A stretch of DNA of 64,000 nucleotides. Source: Modestobacter sp. Leaf380 (GTDB lineage Bacteria > Actinomycetota > Actinomycetes > Mycobacteriales > Geodermatophilaceae). Made by a program: the position numbers and the translations under genes. The stretch lies in NCBI RefSeq assembly GCF_001424485.1, contig NZ_LMQC01000022.1:1-64000 (forward strand). Reading direction: 5' to 3'. The notes under the pieces were generated by a model that did no database searches, was not told where the DNA came from, and saw only the letters and a program-made list of their open reading frames with translations. Positions 7,774 through 16,250 of this stretch are shown here, in pieces. Each line of letters starts with the position of its first letter. The first letter of the stretch is position 1.

Positions 7774-8429
7774 TCCGAGGTGCTGTCCCCGCGCAGCGCC
7801 TGACCGATCGAGGGGTCCTCGGACCACTGGCTGAAGGGGATCCGGCGGATCTCCTTCAGCTCCCCGATCGTGGACCACTCGTTGCCGCCCAGGCGGGCCA
7901 GCGGCTGCAGCTCCTCGATCCGCGGCCGACCGTCGCGGACGGCGCTGGTCCACGCCGTGGCGTGCACGACGCGGCCGAACACCACGGTGCTGTCGCCCAG
8001 CCGCAGCGTCGAGTGCAGCACGCACTCCAGGCTCACCGGGGACTGGGCGACCCGCTTGACCGACACGACCGCGCTGTCCTCCAGGACGACGCCGGTGTGC
8101 TCGGCCTCGTCGTGGCCGGGCGGGAAGTCGGTGCCGGTGGCGTTGACCTGCTCGAACATCGACTCCGGCGTCAGGCTCACGGTGAACTCACCGGTGGCCT
8201 CCACGTTGTCCAGGGAGTCCTTGCGGCCCACCGAGGTGAACTGCACGATCGGCGGGTCCACGCAGGCCACGGTGTAGAAGCTGTGCGGGGCCAGGTTGTG
8301 CACGCCCTCGGCGGATCGGCTGGCCACCCAGGCGATCGGGCGGGGGACGACGACGGAGTTCAGCACCCGGTAGAAGGACCCGGCGCCCATCTGCGCCGGG
8401 TCGAAGTGCGTGCGTTCGGGAGAGGTCAC
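7770..8429 (-). CDS. Flavin reductase-like FMN-binding protein
   Basis: 219 aa. The pattern GSFYRVLNSVVVPRPIAWVA, then NLAPHSFYTVACVDPPIVQF and KDSLDNVEATGEFTVSL, is that of the flavin reductase-like domain, an FMN-binding split barrel. Such proteins reduce free flavin or act as flavin-dependent oxidoreductases in the cytoplasm. GTG at 8429 overlaps the stop of the upstream glycosyltransferase (GTGA), so it is the last gene of the carotenoid operon and could supply electrons there; that link is inference. Confidence 0.88.
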   Translation of the reverse strand: MTSPERTHFDPAQMGAGSFYRVLNSVVVPRPIAWVASRSAEGVHNLAPHSFYTVACVDPPIVQFTSVGRKDSLDNVEATGEFTVSLTPESMFEQVNATGTDFPPGHDEAEHTGVVLEDSAVVSVKRVAQSPVSLECVLHSTLRLGDSTVVFGRVVHATAWTSAVRDGRPRIEELQPLARLGGNEWSTIGELKEIRRIPFSQWSEDPSIGQALRGDSTSD

Positions 8430-9508
8430 CCGACCAGTGTGCGGTCCCGCCAGCGCAGGGTGCCCCGGCGCCTGCCGCGGACCGACCGGACCAGCAGCAG
8501 GTCCAGCAGCAGCACGCTCAACGGGTGCGCCAGGCTGTCGGGCCACACCCGCCCGCCGGTGCGGTGTGCGGTGACCGCCCGTCCGGCCACGCCGGCCGCG
8601 TAGCCGACCAGCCCGGCCCGCCCGCCGGCCAGCGGCGGCAGCACCCACACCGCGGTCAGGGCCGCGCCGGCGGCCAGGCTGCCCAGCGACGAGCCGCCCA
8701 GGGCCGACCACAGCGACTTCTCGTACCCGGCGGCCAGCGCCGGCCAGCCGTCGTACATCCGGGTGGTGGCCAGCATCGACCCGTCGACGACGACGCCCCG
8801 CCCGCCCGCCCGCTTCACCGCCCGCAGCAGCCCGATGTCCTCGAGCACCTCAGCGCGCACCGCCCCGTGCCCGCCGGCCCGTTCGTAGGCCTCCCGGCGC
8901 ACCACCAGGAACTGCCCGTTCGCCGCGGCCATCGAGGGCCGGCCGGCCCGCTCGGCCAGCCGCAGCGGCAGCGTGGTGGCCCACAGCCACTGCTGCAGGG
9001 GCTGCACCAGCCGCTCGGCGGCGGTCTCGGCCCGCTGCCGGGGCCAGGGGGAGACCAGGTCCAGCCCCTGGGCGTCCAGCACCGCGACGGCGGCCGCGAC
9101 CGCGTGTGGCTCCAGCCGGACGTCGGCGTCCAGGAAGACCAGCACGTCGGCGTCGGACCCGGCGGCGCCCTGGGCGCAGGCGTTCGGCTTGCCCAGCCAG
9201 CCCACCGGCGGTGGGGTAGCGGTCCGCAGCTCGACGGGGTGCGCGGCCACGAGCTGCGCGGTGCGGTCGGTGGAGCCGTCGTCGACGACCACGACCTCCA
9301 TGCGCGCGACACCCCGCTGGGCGGCCAACCCACCCAGGCAACCCTCGACCTCGGCCTCCTCGTCGCGCACCGGCAGCACGACCCGGACCCGCCTCGTGGT
9401 CGCCGGCGGGTCGGCCGGGGGTGTGCGCAGCAGCCGGGTGTTGACCGCGGCGTGGACGGCCCCGGCGACGGCGGCACCGGCCAGCACCCGCACCGCCCGG
9501 CGGCTCAC
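8426..9508 (-). CDS. Family 2 glycosyltransferase next to CruF (CruG-like)
   Basis: 360 aa GT2. It has an N-terminal hydrophobic segment, VVLPVRDEEAEVEGCL, the nucleotide-binding DDGSTDRT, the metal-binding FLDADV, and a C-terminal membrane region (SLAAGAALTAVWVLPPLAGG and LLLDLLLVRS). Adjacent cruF and GT genes make glycosylated carotenoids such as myxoxanthophyll in cyanobacteria, so this protein may glycosylate a hydroxylated carotenoid end. It overlaps both neighbours by 4 nt. The carotenoid acceptor is inferred from context. Confidence 0.85.
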   Translation of the reverse strand: MSRRAVRVLAGAAVAGAVHAAVNTRLLRTPPADPPATTRRVRVVLPVRDEEAEVEGCLGGLAAQRGVARMEVVVVDDGSTDRTAQLVAAHPVELRTATPPPVGWLGKPNACAQGAAGSDADVLVFLDADVRLEPHAVAAAVAVLDAQGLDLVSPWPRQRAETAAERLVQPLQQWLWATTLPLRLAERAGRPSMAAANGQFLVVRREAYERAGGHGAVRAEVLEDIGLLRAVKRAGGRGVVVDGSMLATTRMYDGWPALAAGYEKSLWSALGGSSLGSLAAGAALTAVWVLPPLAGGRAGLVGYAAGVAGRAVTAHRTGGRVWPDSLAHPLSVLLLDLLLVRSVRGRRRGTLRWRDRTLVG

Positions 9509-10308
9509 CGGGACCGGGTCCGGTGCCGAGACAGGGACCGGGCCCGCAGCGCCAGGGCGGCCAGGAACGGCACGGCCAGGGCGACGCCCCAGGCGGCCGA
9601 GCCGGGCAGGTCCAGGAAGGCCGCGTGCGCCAGCGCGCCACCCAGGGTCATCCAGGCCAGCGTCAGCATCGGGGCGCCGTCGCCCAGCCGGACCGGGGCC
9701 CCGGCGGCGAGCAGGTCGACCACCGTCATCAGCACCAGCCCGGCCAGCAGCCAGCCGGCCAGGTTGGTCAGCGGCACGGTGTCGATCCCGGGCAGCCCGG
9801 GGGAGGGGTGCGCCCAGGTCCAGTAGCCGGCCTGCACCAGCTGGGGGTCCAGCACGACGTCCCAGGCGGCGAACGCGGCCGCCGCGACGACGACCCGGCC
9901 CACCCGGTGCCCGGGGACCAGGCGGGCGGCCAGCAGCCAGCTGGGCCAGACCATCATCAGCCAGGCCAGCGGCACCAGGAACGGGACGCCGAGCAGCGTC
10001 GGGCCCAGCGCGTCGCTGTAGGTGTAGGTGCCGTACGGGAAGCCGGTGGCCAGCCCGACCGACTCGAAGAGCACCGCGGCCAGCGCGGTCACGCCCAGCA
10101 CGCCCAGCCCGACGCGCGCGCCCCGGGACAGCCCCGCGTGCACCACCGACAGGGCCGAGCCCAGCAGCACGATCGTCCAGCTGACGACGTCCCGGGCGTC
10201 GCCGGCGGTCAGCGGGTAGGCGATCGCGGTGAGCACCACCCCGCCGGACAGCAGCCAGGGGACCCGGCGGAGCGCGCCGTGCTCCTGCTGCCGGGGCGGT
10301 GCCGTCAC
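9505..10308 (-). CDS. cruF: Carotenoid biosynthesis protein CruF (1',2'-hydratase family)
   Basis: 267 aa integral membrane protein with about seven helices. Family landmarks are FESVGLATGFPYGTYTYSDALG, LAWLMMVWPSW and AAWDVVLDPQLVQAGYWTW, the last with conserved Asp and Trp. CruF adds water across the 1',2' double bond of an acyclic carotenoid end and is used in myxoxanthophyll and deinoxanthin synthesis. It is coupled by 4-nt overlaps to the FAD oxidoreductase upstream and the glycosyltransferase downstream. Confidence 0.9.
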   Translation of the reverse strand: MTAPPRQQEHGALRRVPWLLSGGVVLTAIAYPLTAGDARDVVSWTIVLLGSALSVVHAGLSRGARVGLGVLGVTALAAVLFESVGLATGFPYGTYTYSDALGPTLLGVPFLVPLAWLMMVWPSWLLAARLVPGHRVGRVVVAAAAFAAWDVVLDPQLVQAGYWTWAHPSPGLPGIDTVPLTNLAGWLLAGLVLMTVVDLLAAGAPVRLGDGAPMLTLAWMTLGGALAHAAFLDLPGSAAWGVALAVPFLAALALRARSLSRHRTRSR

Positions 10309-11945
10309 CGGCGGCTCAACCGCTGCTGCACACGGCCCTTGAGCCGGCCCAGCCCGGAGCGGTCGGCGAGCACCACCCGGGCGGCCGTCCGGCCGCTGTT
10401 GCCGCTGACCCCGCCACCGGGGTGCATCGAGGCACCGGACAGGTACAGCCCGGGCAGTCCCGGCACCTTGTGGCCGGACAGCTCCGGGGTGGGCCGGAAG
10501 GCGAACATGCTGGCCAGCGACATCTCCACGTGCATGACGTTGCCGCGCGGCAGCCGCAGCTCCTGCTCCAGCGTGAGCGGCGTCTGCACGTACAGCCGCT
10601 GTACCGAGGCGGCGAAGCCGGGGGCGAACCGGTCGACGGCGTCCACCAGTCGCTGGGCCTCACCGGCGGCCAGGGAGTCCCAGTCGCGGCCGTCGGCGAG
10701 CGTGTACGGGTACCACTGGCCCCAGATGGTGACGACGTGCTGGCCCGCCGGGGCGAGGGTGTCGTCGCTCGCGGAGAAGCTCATCGCCAGCGGCACCGGC
10801 TCGCGGGGCAGCTCGCCGGCCAGCCAGTCACCGTGCGCCCGGGCGAGCTGGGCCCGGTCGGTGCACAGCAGTTGCAGTCCCTGTAGCGAGTCGGCTTGGC
10901 TGACCCCGGGGTAGCTGGGCAGTGCGTCGGTCTGGCAGCGGACCACCAGGCCGAAGCCGTTGCCCAGCGGCGGGGCGGCGTCCCGCAGGGCGGGCGGGGC
11001 GTGCTCCCCGGCGATGGTGCGGGTGGCCCCGACGTGGCACGCCGCGACGACGGTGTCGGTGCGGACCCGCCGCCCCGACGCGGTGACGACGCCGGCGACG
11101 CGGCCGTCCTCCACCAGCAGGCTCGCGGCGCCGTCCCCGAGGACGACGCGGCCACCGTGCGACTCCAGCTTGCGGGCCAGGGCCTGGGTGAGCCCGCCGG
11201 AGCCCCCGACCGGGTGGCCGGGCGGCGTGGTGTGCAGCAGGGCGGCCCAGCCGACCATGGCCGCGGTGCCCGGCTCGGACATCGGCGGGCCGGACTGGGC
11301 GCCGAACCAGGCCAGTGCGGCCTTGAGCCGCTCGCTGCCGAACCACCGGTCCAGGAGGGCGTCACCGGAGCCCAGGAAGTCGGTGGCCAGCTCGCCGCCG
11401 GGGGTGCGCGCGCGGCCCTTGCCCGGGGCGCCCAGCGGCCACAGGTGGCGGACCAGCCGGGCCGGGCTGGGCCGGTCGCCGAAGGCCTGCACGACCTGTG
11501 CGCTGCGCGGGCCCCACACCTCGACGAACCGGCGGTAGGCGGCGGCGTCCTCGGGCCCGCAGGCGGCCTCGATCGAGGCGCAGGTGGCGTCCAGGTCGAC
11601 GGAGAAGACCAGCGGCCGGCCTTCGGGACCGTCGCTGCCCGGCTGCGGGGCCGGGGCGAAGCCCCACGGGTCGCAGTCGACGTAGCGCAGCCCGTGGGCG
11701 GCCAGGTCGAGCTCCTCGACGATCCCGGAGTGCCGGATGATCACGTGCGCGCTCGACCCGCGGTCGACCCGCACGCCGGGCCAGCGCTCGACGGTGGACA
11801 CGGCGCCGCCGAGCACCTCGTCGGCCTCGAGCACCTCCACGGTGAGCCCGGAGGCGGCCAGGTGGCAGGCCGCGACCATGCCGTTGTGCCCGGAGCCGAT
11901 GACGACGGCGTCCACGGTGCGCTCGGGCTCAGCCACGCGCGGCAC
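10305..11945 (-). CDS. CrtI/CrtO-like FAD-dependent carotenoid oxidoreductase
   Basis: 546 aa. The Rossmann FAD motif is VVIGSGHNGM (residues 14-23) with the acidic end of beta 2 in LEADEVLGG. The C-terminal FAD signature GLYLSGASMHPGGGVSGNSG is diagnostic of the phytoene desaturase/CrtO group. Members desaturate carotenoids or add the 4-keto group; which reaction applies cannot be decided here. GTG at 11945 overlaps GNAT by 17 nt; GTG at 11936, giving an 8-nt overlap GTGGCTGA, is a good alternative start. It sits in the cruF operon. Confidence 0.88.
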   Translation of the reverse strand: MPRVAEPERTVDAVVIGSGHNGMVAACHLAASGLTVEVLEADEVLGGAVSTVERWPGVRVDRGSSAHVIIRHSGIVEELDLAAHGLRYVDCDPWGFAPAPQPGSDGPEGRPLVFSVDLDATCASIEAACGPEDAAAYRRFVEVWGPRSAQVVQAFGDRPSPARLVRHLWPLGAPGKGRARTPGGELATDFLGSGDALLDRWFGSERLKAALAWFGAQSGPPMSEPGTAAMVGWAALLHTTPPGHPVGGSGGLTQALARKLESHGGRVVLGDGAASLLVEDGRVAGVVTASGRRVRTDTVVAACHVGATRTIAGEHAPPALRDAAPPLGNGFGLVVRCQTDALPSYPGVSQADSLQGLQLLCTDRAQLARAHGDWLAGELPREPVPLAMSFSASDDTLAPAGQHVVTIWGQWYPYTLADGRDWDSLAAGEAQRLVDAVDRFAPGFAASVQRLYVQTPLTLEQELRLPRGNVMHVEMSLASMFAFRPTPELSGHKVPGLPGLYLSGASMHPGGGVSGNSGRTAARVVLADRSGLGRLKGRVQQRLSRR

Positions 11946-12504
11946 CGGCCAGGGGGAGCTCGGCGCCGAGGATGGCGAAGGGCCGGGCGTCGCCGGGGAA
12001 GTGGTAGCCGCGGGCCAGGTCGACGAACCCGTCGGCCCGGTACAGCTTGAAGGCCTTGGTCTCCGAGTCCGGGGTGCTCAGCAGCGCCGCCGGGTGCGGC
12101 AGCCCCTCGACCAGGGCGTGCAGCAGCTGCCGGCCCAGGCCCCGGCTCTGGTGGGTGGGGTGCACGTGCAGCTCGCAGACCTCGAAGGCGCCGGGCAGCC
12201 AGCGCTTGGCGGTCCGGCGGTCCAGGGCGTGCCGGACCTGGTCGTGCCACCACTGGCCCGGCGCCACCAGGTAGCCGTAGCCGAACCCGACCAGCTCCTC
12301 GCCGTCCGGGGTCTCGGCGAACGCCCCGACCGCGCGGAAGCCCGCGCGTTCGGTGTGCTGGACGGCGTAGCCGTACCGGCCGGCGACGACGGAGTCGCCG
12401 TAGCCCATGGCGGCGCCGTAGACGGCGAGTGCCTCGTGGAGGTGGTCGCGCATCCAGGGGGTCGGGAGCTCGGTCACCCGGGTGGCGGGGGCGGTGTCGG
12501 TCAC
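11929..12504 (-). CDS. GNAT family N-acetyltransferase
   Basis: 191 aa. The acetyl-CoA binding motif is ELHVHPTHQSRGLGRQLL (QSRGLG pyrophosphate loop), preceded by a beta strand in ELVGFGYGYLV and followed by TKAFKLYRADGFVD, the usual C-terminal GNAT strand. It transfers an acetyl group from acetyl-CoA to an unknown amine. GTG at 12504 overlaps the stop of the upstream ybaK-type gene (GTGA). Confidence 0.9.
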   Translation of the reverse strand: MTDTAPATRVTELPTPWMRDHLHEALAVYGAAMGYGDSVVAGRYGYAVQHTERAGFRAVGAFAETPDGEELVGFGYGYLVAPGQWWHDQVRHALDRRTAKRWLPGAFEVCELHVHPTHQSRGLGRQLLHALVEGLPHPAALLSTPDSETKAFKLYRADGFVDLARGYHFPGDARPFAILGAELPLAGAARG

Positions 12505-12998
12505 AGGGCCTCTTCGGGGACGGCGTCGACCTCGGCAGCGGTGCCGGCGGTGATCCGCAGCAGCTCGTCGTAGGTCGTCGGGAAGACGGTGTGCGGGTGG
12601 CCGGCGGCGGCCCAGACGCGCTCGTGGCGGGCCAGGGTGACGTCGACCAGGGTGCCGATGGGCTCGGGGTGACCCACGGGGGCGACCCCGCCGATCGCCT
12701 GGCCGGTGTGCTCGCGGACGAACTCCGGGGACGCGCGGCGCACCTCGGGGACGCCGAGCAGGCCGGCGACCTTCGCGGTGTCCACCCGGTGGGCGCCACT
12801 GGTGAGCACCAGCAGCGGGTTGCCGTCGACCTCGAAGACCAGGCTGTTGGCGATCGCGCCCACCGGCACGCCGAGGGCCTGCGCGGCCTGGGCCGCGGTG
12901 CGGGCGCTGTCGGCGAGCTCGTGCACGTCGGCGTCGACGCCGGCCGCCCGCAGCTCCCGGACGACCGCGGCCACCCGGGGGTGGTCGGGGAGGGTCAT
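12501..12998 (-). CDS. YbaK/EbsC-family aminoacyl-tRNA deacylase
   Basis: 165 aa, the normal length. Family landmarks are AQALGVPVGAIANSLVF (the conserved Lys of editing members is not evident here), LVLTSGAHRVDTAKVAGLLG, IGGVAPVGHPEPIGTLVD and HERVWAAAGHPHTVFPTTYDEL. It is expected to hydrolyse mischarged tRNA in trans (for example Cys- or Ala-tRNAPro) in the cytoplasm. ATG at 12998 is the only sensible start. Confidence 0.9.
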   Translation of the reverse strand: MTLPDHPRVAAVVRELRAAGVDADVHELADSARTAAQAAQALGVPVGAIANSLVFEVDGNPLLVLTSGAHRVDTAKVAGLLGVPEVRRASPEFVREHTGQAIGGVAPVGHPEPIGTLVDVTLARHERVWAAAGHPHTVFPTTYDELLRITAGTAAEVDAVPEEAL

Positions 12999-13052
12999 GT
13001 CCCCGAGTCTCCCACCGGTGCCGGGGGCCCTGCTCGGTGCGGGCGGCCCGGG

Positions 13053-14411
13053 TCAGCCCGCCGCGCGCTCGACCGTCCGGTCCGCGGTGTTCTCCTCGCG
13101 GGGCAGGGGCGCGGACCGGGCCGGCGTCCGCGGGGCCAGCCGGAAGGACAGGGCCGTGTGGTCCAGCGTGCGGGGCAGCAGCGTCCCGGTGACGGCGGCG
13201 GTGCCCGCGGTCTGCGCGAGGCTGCGGTCGGCCAGCAGTGCGGCCAGCACCGTGCTGGTGGTGAAGAGCACCAGGTCCCGCCCCGGGCACCGGCCGGGTC
13301 CACCGCTGAAGGGGACCAGCGCCTCCGCGGTCCGGTCCCGCCCGTCCAGCCAGCCCGCCGGGTCGAAGGCGTCGGCGGCGGGCAGCGTGCGCTCGTCGCG
13401 GTGGAAGAAGGAGCTGACCACGACGAACGTGGTGCCGGCCGGGGCGCGACGGCCCCGCCAGTCCGTCTCCTGGGTCGACTCGCGCAGCACGGCCAGCGTC
13501 GTCGGCCACAGCCGGACCGACTCCAGCACCGTGGCGCGCAGCAGCGGCAGCTCCTGCGGGGTGTCCAGGTCCCGGCCGGCCAGCTCGTGGCGGACGTCGT
13601 CGAGGGCGGCGGGGTGCCCGGCCAGCAGGGACAGCGCCCGCCAGACCGCGATGCCCGCCGCGTCGTAGGCGAAGAGCCAGTGCGCCACCTGGGACGCCGC
13701 GGCGACCCGCCCCGAGGGGTGGCCGGCGCGGACCTCGGCGGCCAGGCTGCCGGGCTCGGCCCGGTCCAGCCACCCGTCGATGCCGTCCAGCAGCTGCCGG
13801 CGGCCCGCGTCGTCGGTGCGGTGCAGGTAGGCCCAGTTGGCGTGCGCCCGCAGGCGGCCGAGCAGGTCGATCAGCTCCGCGTCGTCCCGGGCGCCGTCGC
13901 CGAGCACGACCCGGCGCACCGCCCGCCACCACCCGACGGCGAAGCGGTCCCAGTCCAGCTCCCCGCCGTCCGCCCCGTCAGCCCCGGCCACCTCGCCCAG
14001 CAGCCTGGTGACCTCCTCGCGGACCACGGGCACCAGGTGCGCGCCGACCGCGTGCAGCGGTCGGTCCATCTGGAGGACGGACTCGTTCCAGGCCCGGCGC
14101 TGTGCCCTGTCCTCGCCGCGGCTGATCAGCACGCCCTGGGGCTGGAAGTGCGCCAGTGCGGCCCGCTTCTCCCGGGTGGCCGGGGCGAAGGGCTCCGGTG
14201 ACCCGTCGAGCAGCCGGACGACGTCCTCCCGGTCCAGCACCAGCGCGACCTCCCGGAACGGGATGCGCAGCCGCAGCGGTCCGGGCCCGTGGGCCTCGCG
14301 CGCCCGGTGCAGGGCATCGGCGGCGCGCCGGTCCACCTCCAGGCGTCCGGCCGGTCCCAGGACCCGCGGCCGGCGCAGGATGATGCCCTGGGCCAGCATC
14401 GGGGCGAGCAC
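13053..14411 (-). CDS. Cytochrome P450
   Basis: 452 aa from the GTG at 14411. ESVR (Glu297-Arg300) is the K-helix ExxR and FSGGPGRCPGRDL holds the heme-thiolate Cys375. The I helix reads FAYDAAGIAVWRAL, so the usual acid-alcohol pair (AGxDT) is missing. The frame is open upstream and reads in protein-like fashion from a CTG at 14495 (LSQHRTTPS...) that has AGGGAG 8 nt before it, so the true protein may be 28 residues longer. Given the carotenoid operon that starts 54 nt downstream, a carotenoid or terpenoid hydroxylase is possible; that is inference. Confidence 0.88.
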   Translation of the reverse strand: MLAPMLAQGIILRRPRVLGPAGRLEVDRRAADALHRAREAHGPGPLRLRIPFREVALVLDREDVVRLLDGSPEPFAPATREKRAALAHFQPQGVLISRGEDRAQRRAWNESVLQMDRPLHAVGAHLVPVVREEVTRLLGEVAGADGADGGELDWDRFAVGWWRAVRRVVLGDGARDDAELIDLLGRLRAHANWAYLHRTDDAGRRQLLDGIDGWLDRAEPGSLAAEVRAGHPSGRVAAASQVAHWLFAYDAAGIAVWRALSLLAGHPAALDDVRHELAGRDLDTPQELPLLRATVLESVRLWPTTLAVLRESTQETDWRGRRAPAGTTFVVVSSFFHRDERTLPAADAFDPAGWLDGRDRTAEALVPFSGGPGRCPGRDLVLFTTSTVLAALLADRSLAQTAGTAAVTGTLLPRTLDHTALSFRLAPRTPARSAPLPREENTADRTVERAAG

Positions 14412-14531
14412 GCCGGTGGCCAGGCGCAGGGTCTCCCGGGCCGAGGCCCGAGGGAGTCCGGCGGGGGTGCTGGGTGTCGTGCGGTGCTGGCTCAGAGCTG
14501 CTCCCTGCGGTCGGGACGGCGGGCCGTCCGC

Positions 14532-14569
14532 GGGGGTGCCCGACCCTCCGTGGGGGGTCGGGCACCCCC
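14532..14569 (-). terminator. Terminator hairpin after the POT transporter
   Basis: Perfect 15-bp stem GGGGGTGCCCGACCC / GGGTCGGGCACCCCC with an 8-nt loop, 91 nt past the stop of the minus-strand transporter and before the P450. The rest of the 248-nt interval 14412-14659 holds no other clear element. Confidence 0.75.
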
Positions 14570-14659
14570 GTCCGGGGTGGGTGGCGGCGGGCTCGGCCAG
14601 CCCCGGGACTCGGGGTCACCGTGCCCCGGGGCGGCCGGGACCATGCGTGGGCAGGTGCC

Positions 14660-16123
14660 TCAGCGCACCCCGCTCATCAGCCTGCTGATGCCCGGCGCGG
14701 CCACCGCCAGGACCACGCCGAAGACGATCGCGACCCCGCCGAGCACGCCGAAGTACGTCGTCTGGCCCTCGACCGTGTAGTTCCCGGCGAGCACACCGGC
14801 CAGTGACGTGCCGATCGCCGTCGACAGGAACCACAACGCCACCATCTGGGTCCGGTAGGCCGCCGGGGCCAGCTTGGTGGACAGCGACAGGCCCACCGGG
14901 GACAGCAGCAGCTCGGCCACGGTGAAGACCAGCAGGACCCCGACCAGTCCCAGCAGCGGTGCGCTGTTCGGGGTGGAGCTGGCCATCGGCAGGAAGAGCA
15001 GGAACGCCACGCCCATGACCGCGGTCCCGGCCGCGAACTTCACCGGGGTGGCGGGCTGGCGGCGGCCCAGCTTCGTCCACAGCGCCGCGAAGACGCCGGA
15101 CAGCGCGATGATGAAGACCGGGTTGATCGACTGCACCCACGACGCCGGCACCGTCCACCCGAAGAGGTCCCGGTCCAGCTGGTCGTCGGCGTAGAGCGCG
15201 ACCACCGTCGACTGCTGCTGGTACAGCGACCAGAAGGCGACGCTGGCGGCGAACATCGGGATGAACGCCAGCACCCGGCGCCGCTCGGTGCGGTCGATAC
15301 GGGAGCTGCGCAGCAGCTGCGCGAAGTAGCCGACCGAGACCACCACGCAGACCCAGACGACGACCGTGGCCAGCCGCTCGGCCCGCAGCACCCCGGTCGT
15401 GGCCAGCGCGACCACCGCCAGGACGGCGACCACCAGCCCGGCGAGCCACCGGCCGCGCTCGGCCGCGGGCAGCGGCGAGGGCACCTCCCGGCCGGTGCCG
15501 GCCAGGCCGCGCCGCCCCCAGGCGTACTGGGCCAGGCCGGCGGCCATGCCGATCGCGGCCAGCCCGAAGCCCAGGTGGAACCCGACGGTCGACTGGGCCA
15601 GCCCGGTGAGCAGCGGCCCGACCAGCGCCCCCACGTTGATGCCGAGGTAGAACAGCGAGAACCCGGCGTCCCGGCGGACGTCGTCGGCGCTGTAGAGCAG
15701 CCCGACCAGCGTCGTGGCGGTCGCCTTCACCCCGCCACTGCCCAGCGCGATGAGCACCAGGCCGGTGCCGACGCCGCCCGGTCCGGGCACCACCGACAGC
15801 GCCAGGTGGCCGACCATCACCACGACCGCGGACCAGAAGAGCACCCGCTCGGGGCCCAGCAGCCGGTCGGCCACCCAGCCCCCGACGATGGTCGAGAGGT
15901 AGACGGTCCCGCCGTAGGCGCCCACGATGCTGGCCGCGGTCGAGGTGTCGATGCCCAGGCCGCCGTCGCGGACGGAGTAGGAGAGGTAGTACAGCAGGAT
16001 CGCCTGCATCCCGTAGAAGCTGAACCGCTCCCACATCTCCACGCCGAACAGGTGTGCCAGGCCGCGCGGTTGCCCGACGAACGTCTTCTCCTCGGTGGCC
16101 CGTCCCGGGACTGTGGTTGTCAC
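14660..16123 (-). CDS. POT-family proton-coupled peptide transporter
   Basis: 487 aa with about 14 hydrophobic helices. The helix 1 signature ExxERF appears as EMWERFSFYGMQAILLYYL (residues 29-47), and FYLGINVGALVGPLLTG is the second POT signature. It imports di- and tripeptides with protons through the inner membrane. GTG at 16123 (VTTTVPGRATEEKTF) is chosen; an extension to 16165 would add an unlikely leader. Its upstream region holds 18-bp tandem repeats, each carrying its own AGGAG-GTG. Confidence 0.92.
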   Translation of the reverse strand: MTTTVPGRATEEKTFVGQPRGLAHLFGVEMWERFSFYGMQAILLYYLSYSVRDGGLGIDTSTAASIVGAYGGTVYLSTIVGGWVADRLLGPERVLFWSAVVVMVGHLALSVVPGPGGVGTGLVLIALGSGGVKATATTLVGLLYSADDVRRDAGFSLFYLGINVGALVGPLLTGLAQSTVGFHLGFGLAAIGMAAGLAQYAWGRRGLAGTGREVPSPLPAAERGRWLAGLVVAVLAVVALATTGVLRAERLATVVVWVCVVVSVGYFAQLLRSSRIDRTERRRVLAFIPMFAASVAFWSLYQQQSTVVALYADDQLDRDLFGWTVPASWVQSINPVFIIALSGVFAALWTKLGRRQPATPVKFAAGTAVMGVAFLLFLPMASSTPNSAPLLGLVGVLLVFTVAELLLSPVGLSLSTKLAPAAYRTQMVALWFLSTAIGTSLAGVLAGNYTVEGQTTYFGVLGGVAIVFGVVLAVAAPGISRLMSGVR

Positions 16124-16190
16124 GAGCAACCAGTGTCCACCTGCCCGGGTGGCCGCGCACCCCACCCCGGGTGGTCGTCCTGCTCCCGCC

Positions 16191-16250
16191 GGTCACCCCA
16201 CTCCTGCTGGTCACCCCACTCCTGCTGGTCACTCCACTCCTGCTGGTCAC
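16191..16250. repeat. 18-bp tandem repeat, 3.3 copies
   Basis: GGTCACCCCACTCCTGCT occurs at 16191 and 16209, with one change at 16227 and a decayed partial copy at 16245 that includes the stop of the next minus-strand gene. Read on the minus strand each unit is AGCAGGAGTGGGGTGACC, a ribosome-site-like AGGAG followed 4 nt later by GTG. It lies between the methyltransferase pseudogene and the POT transporter start. Confidence 0.9.

Noticed and set aside
16124-16250. A coding extension of the transporter through the 18-bp repeats (VTSRSG units)
   Set aside because: The repeat frame is not the transporter frame and leads into a shadow frame without family similarity.
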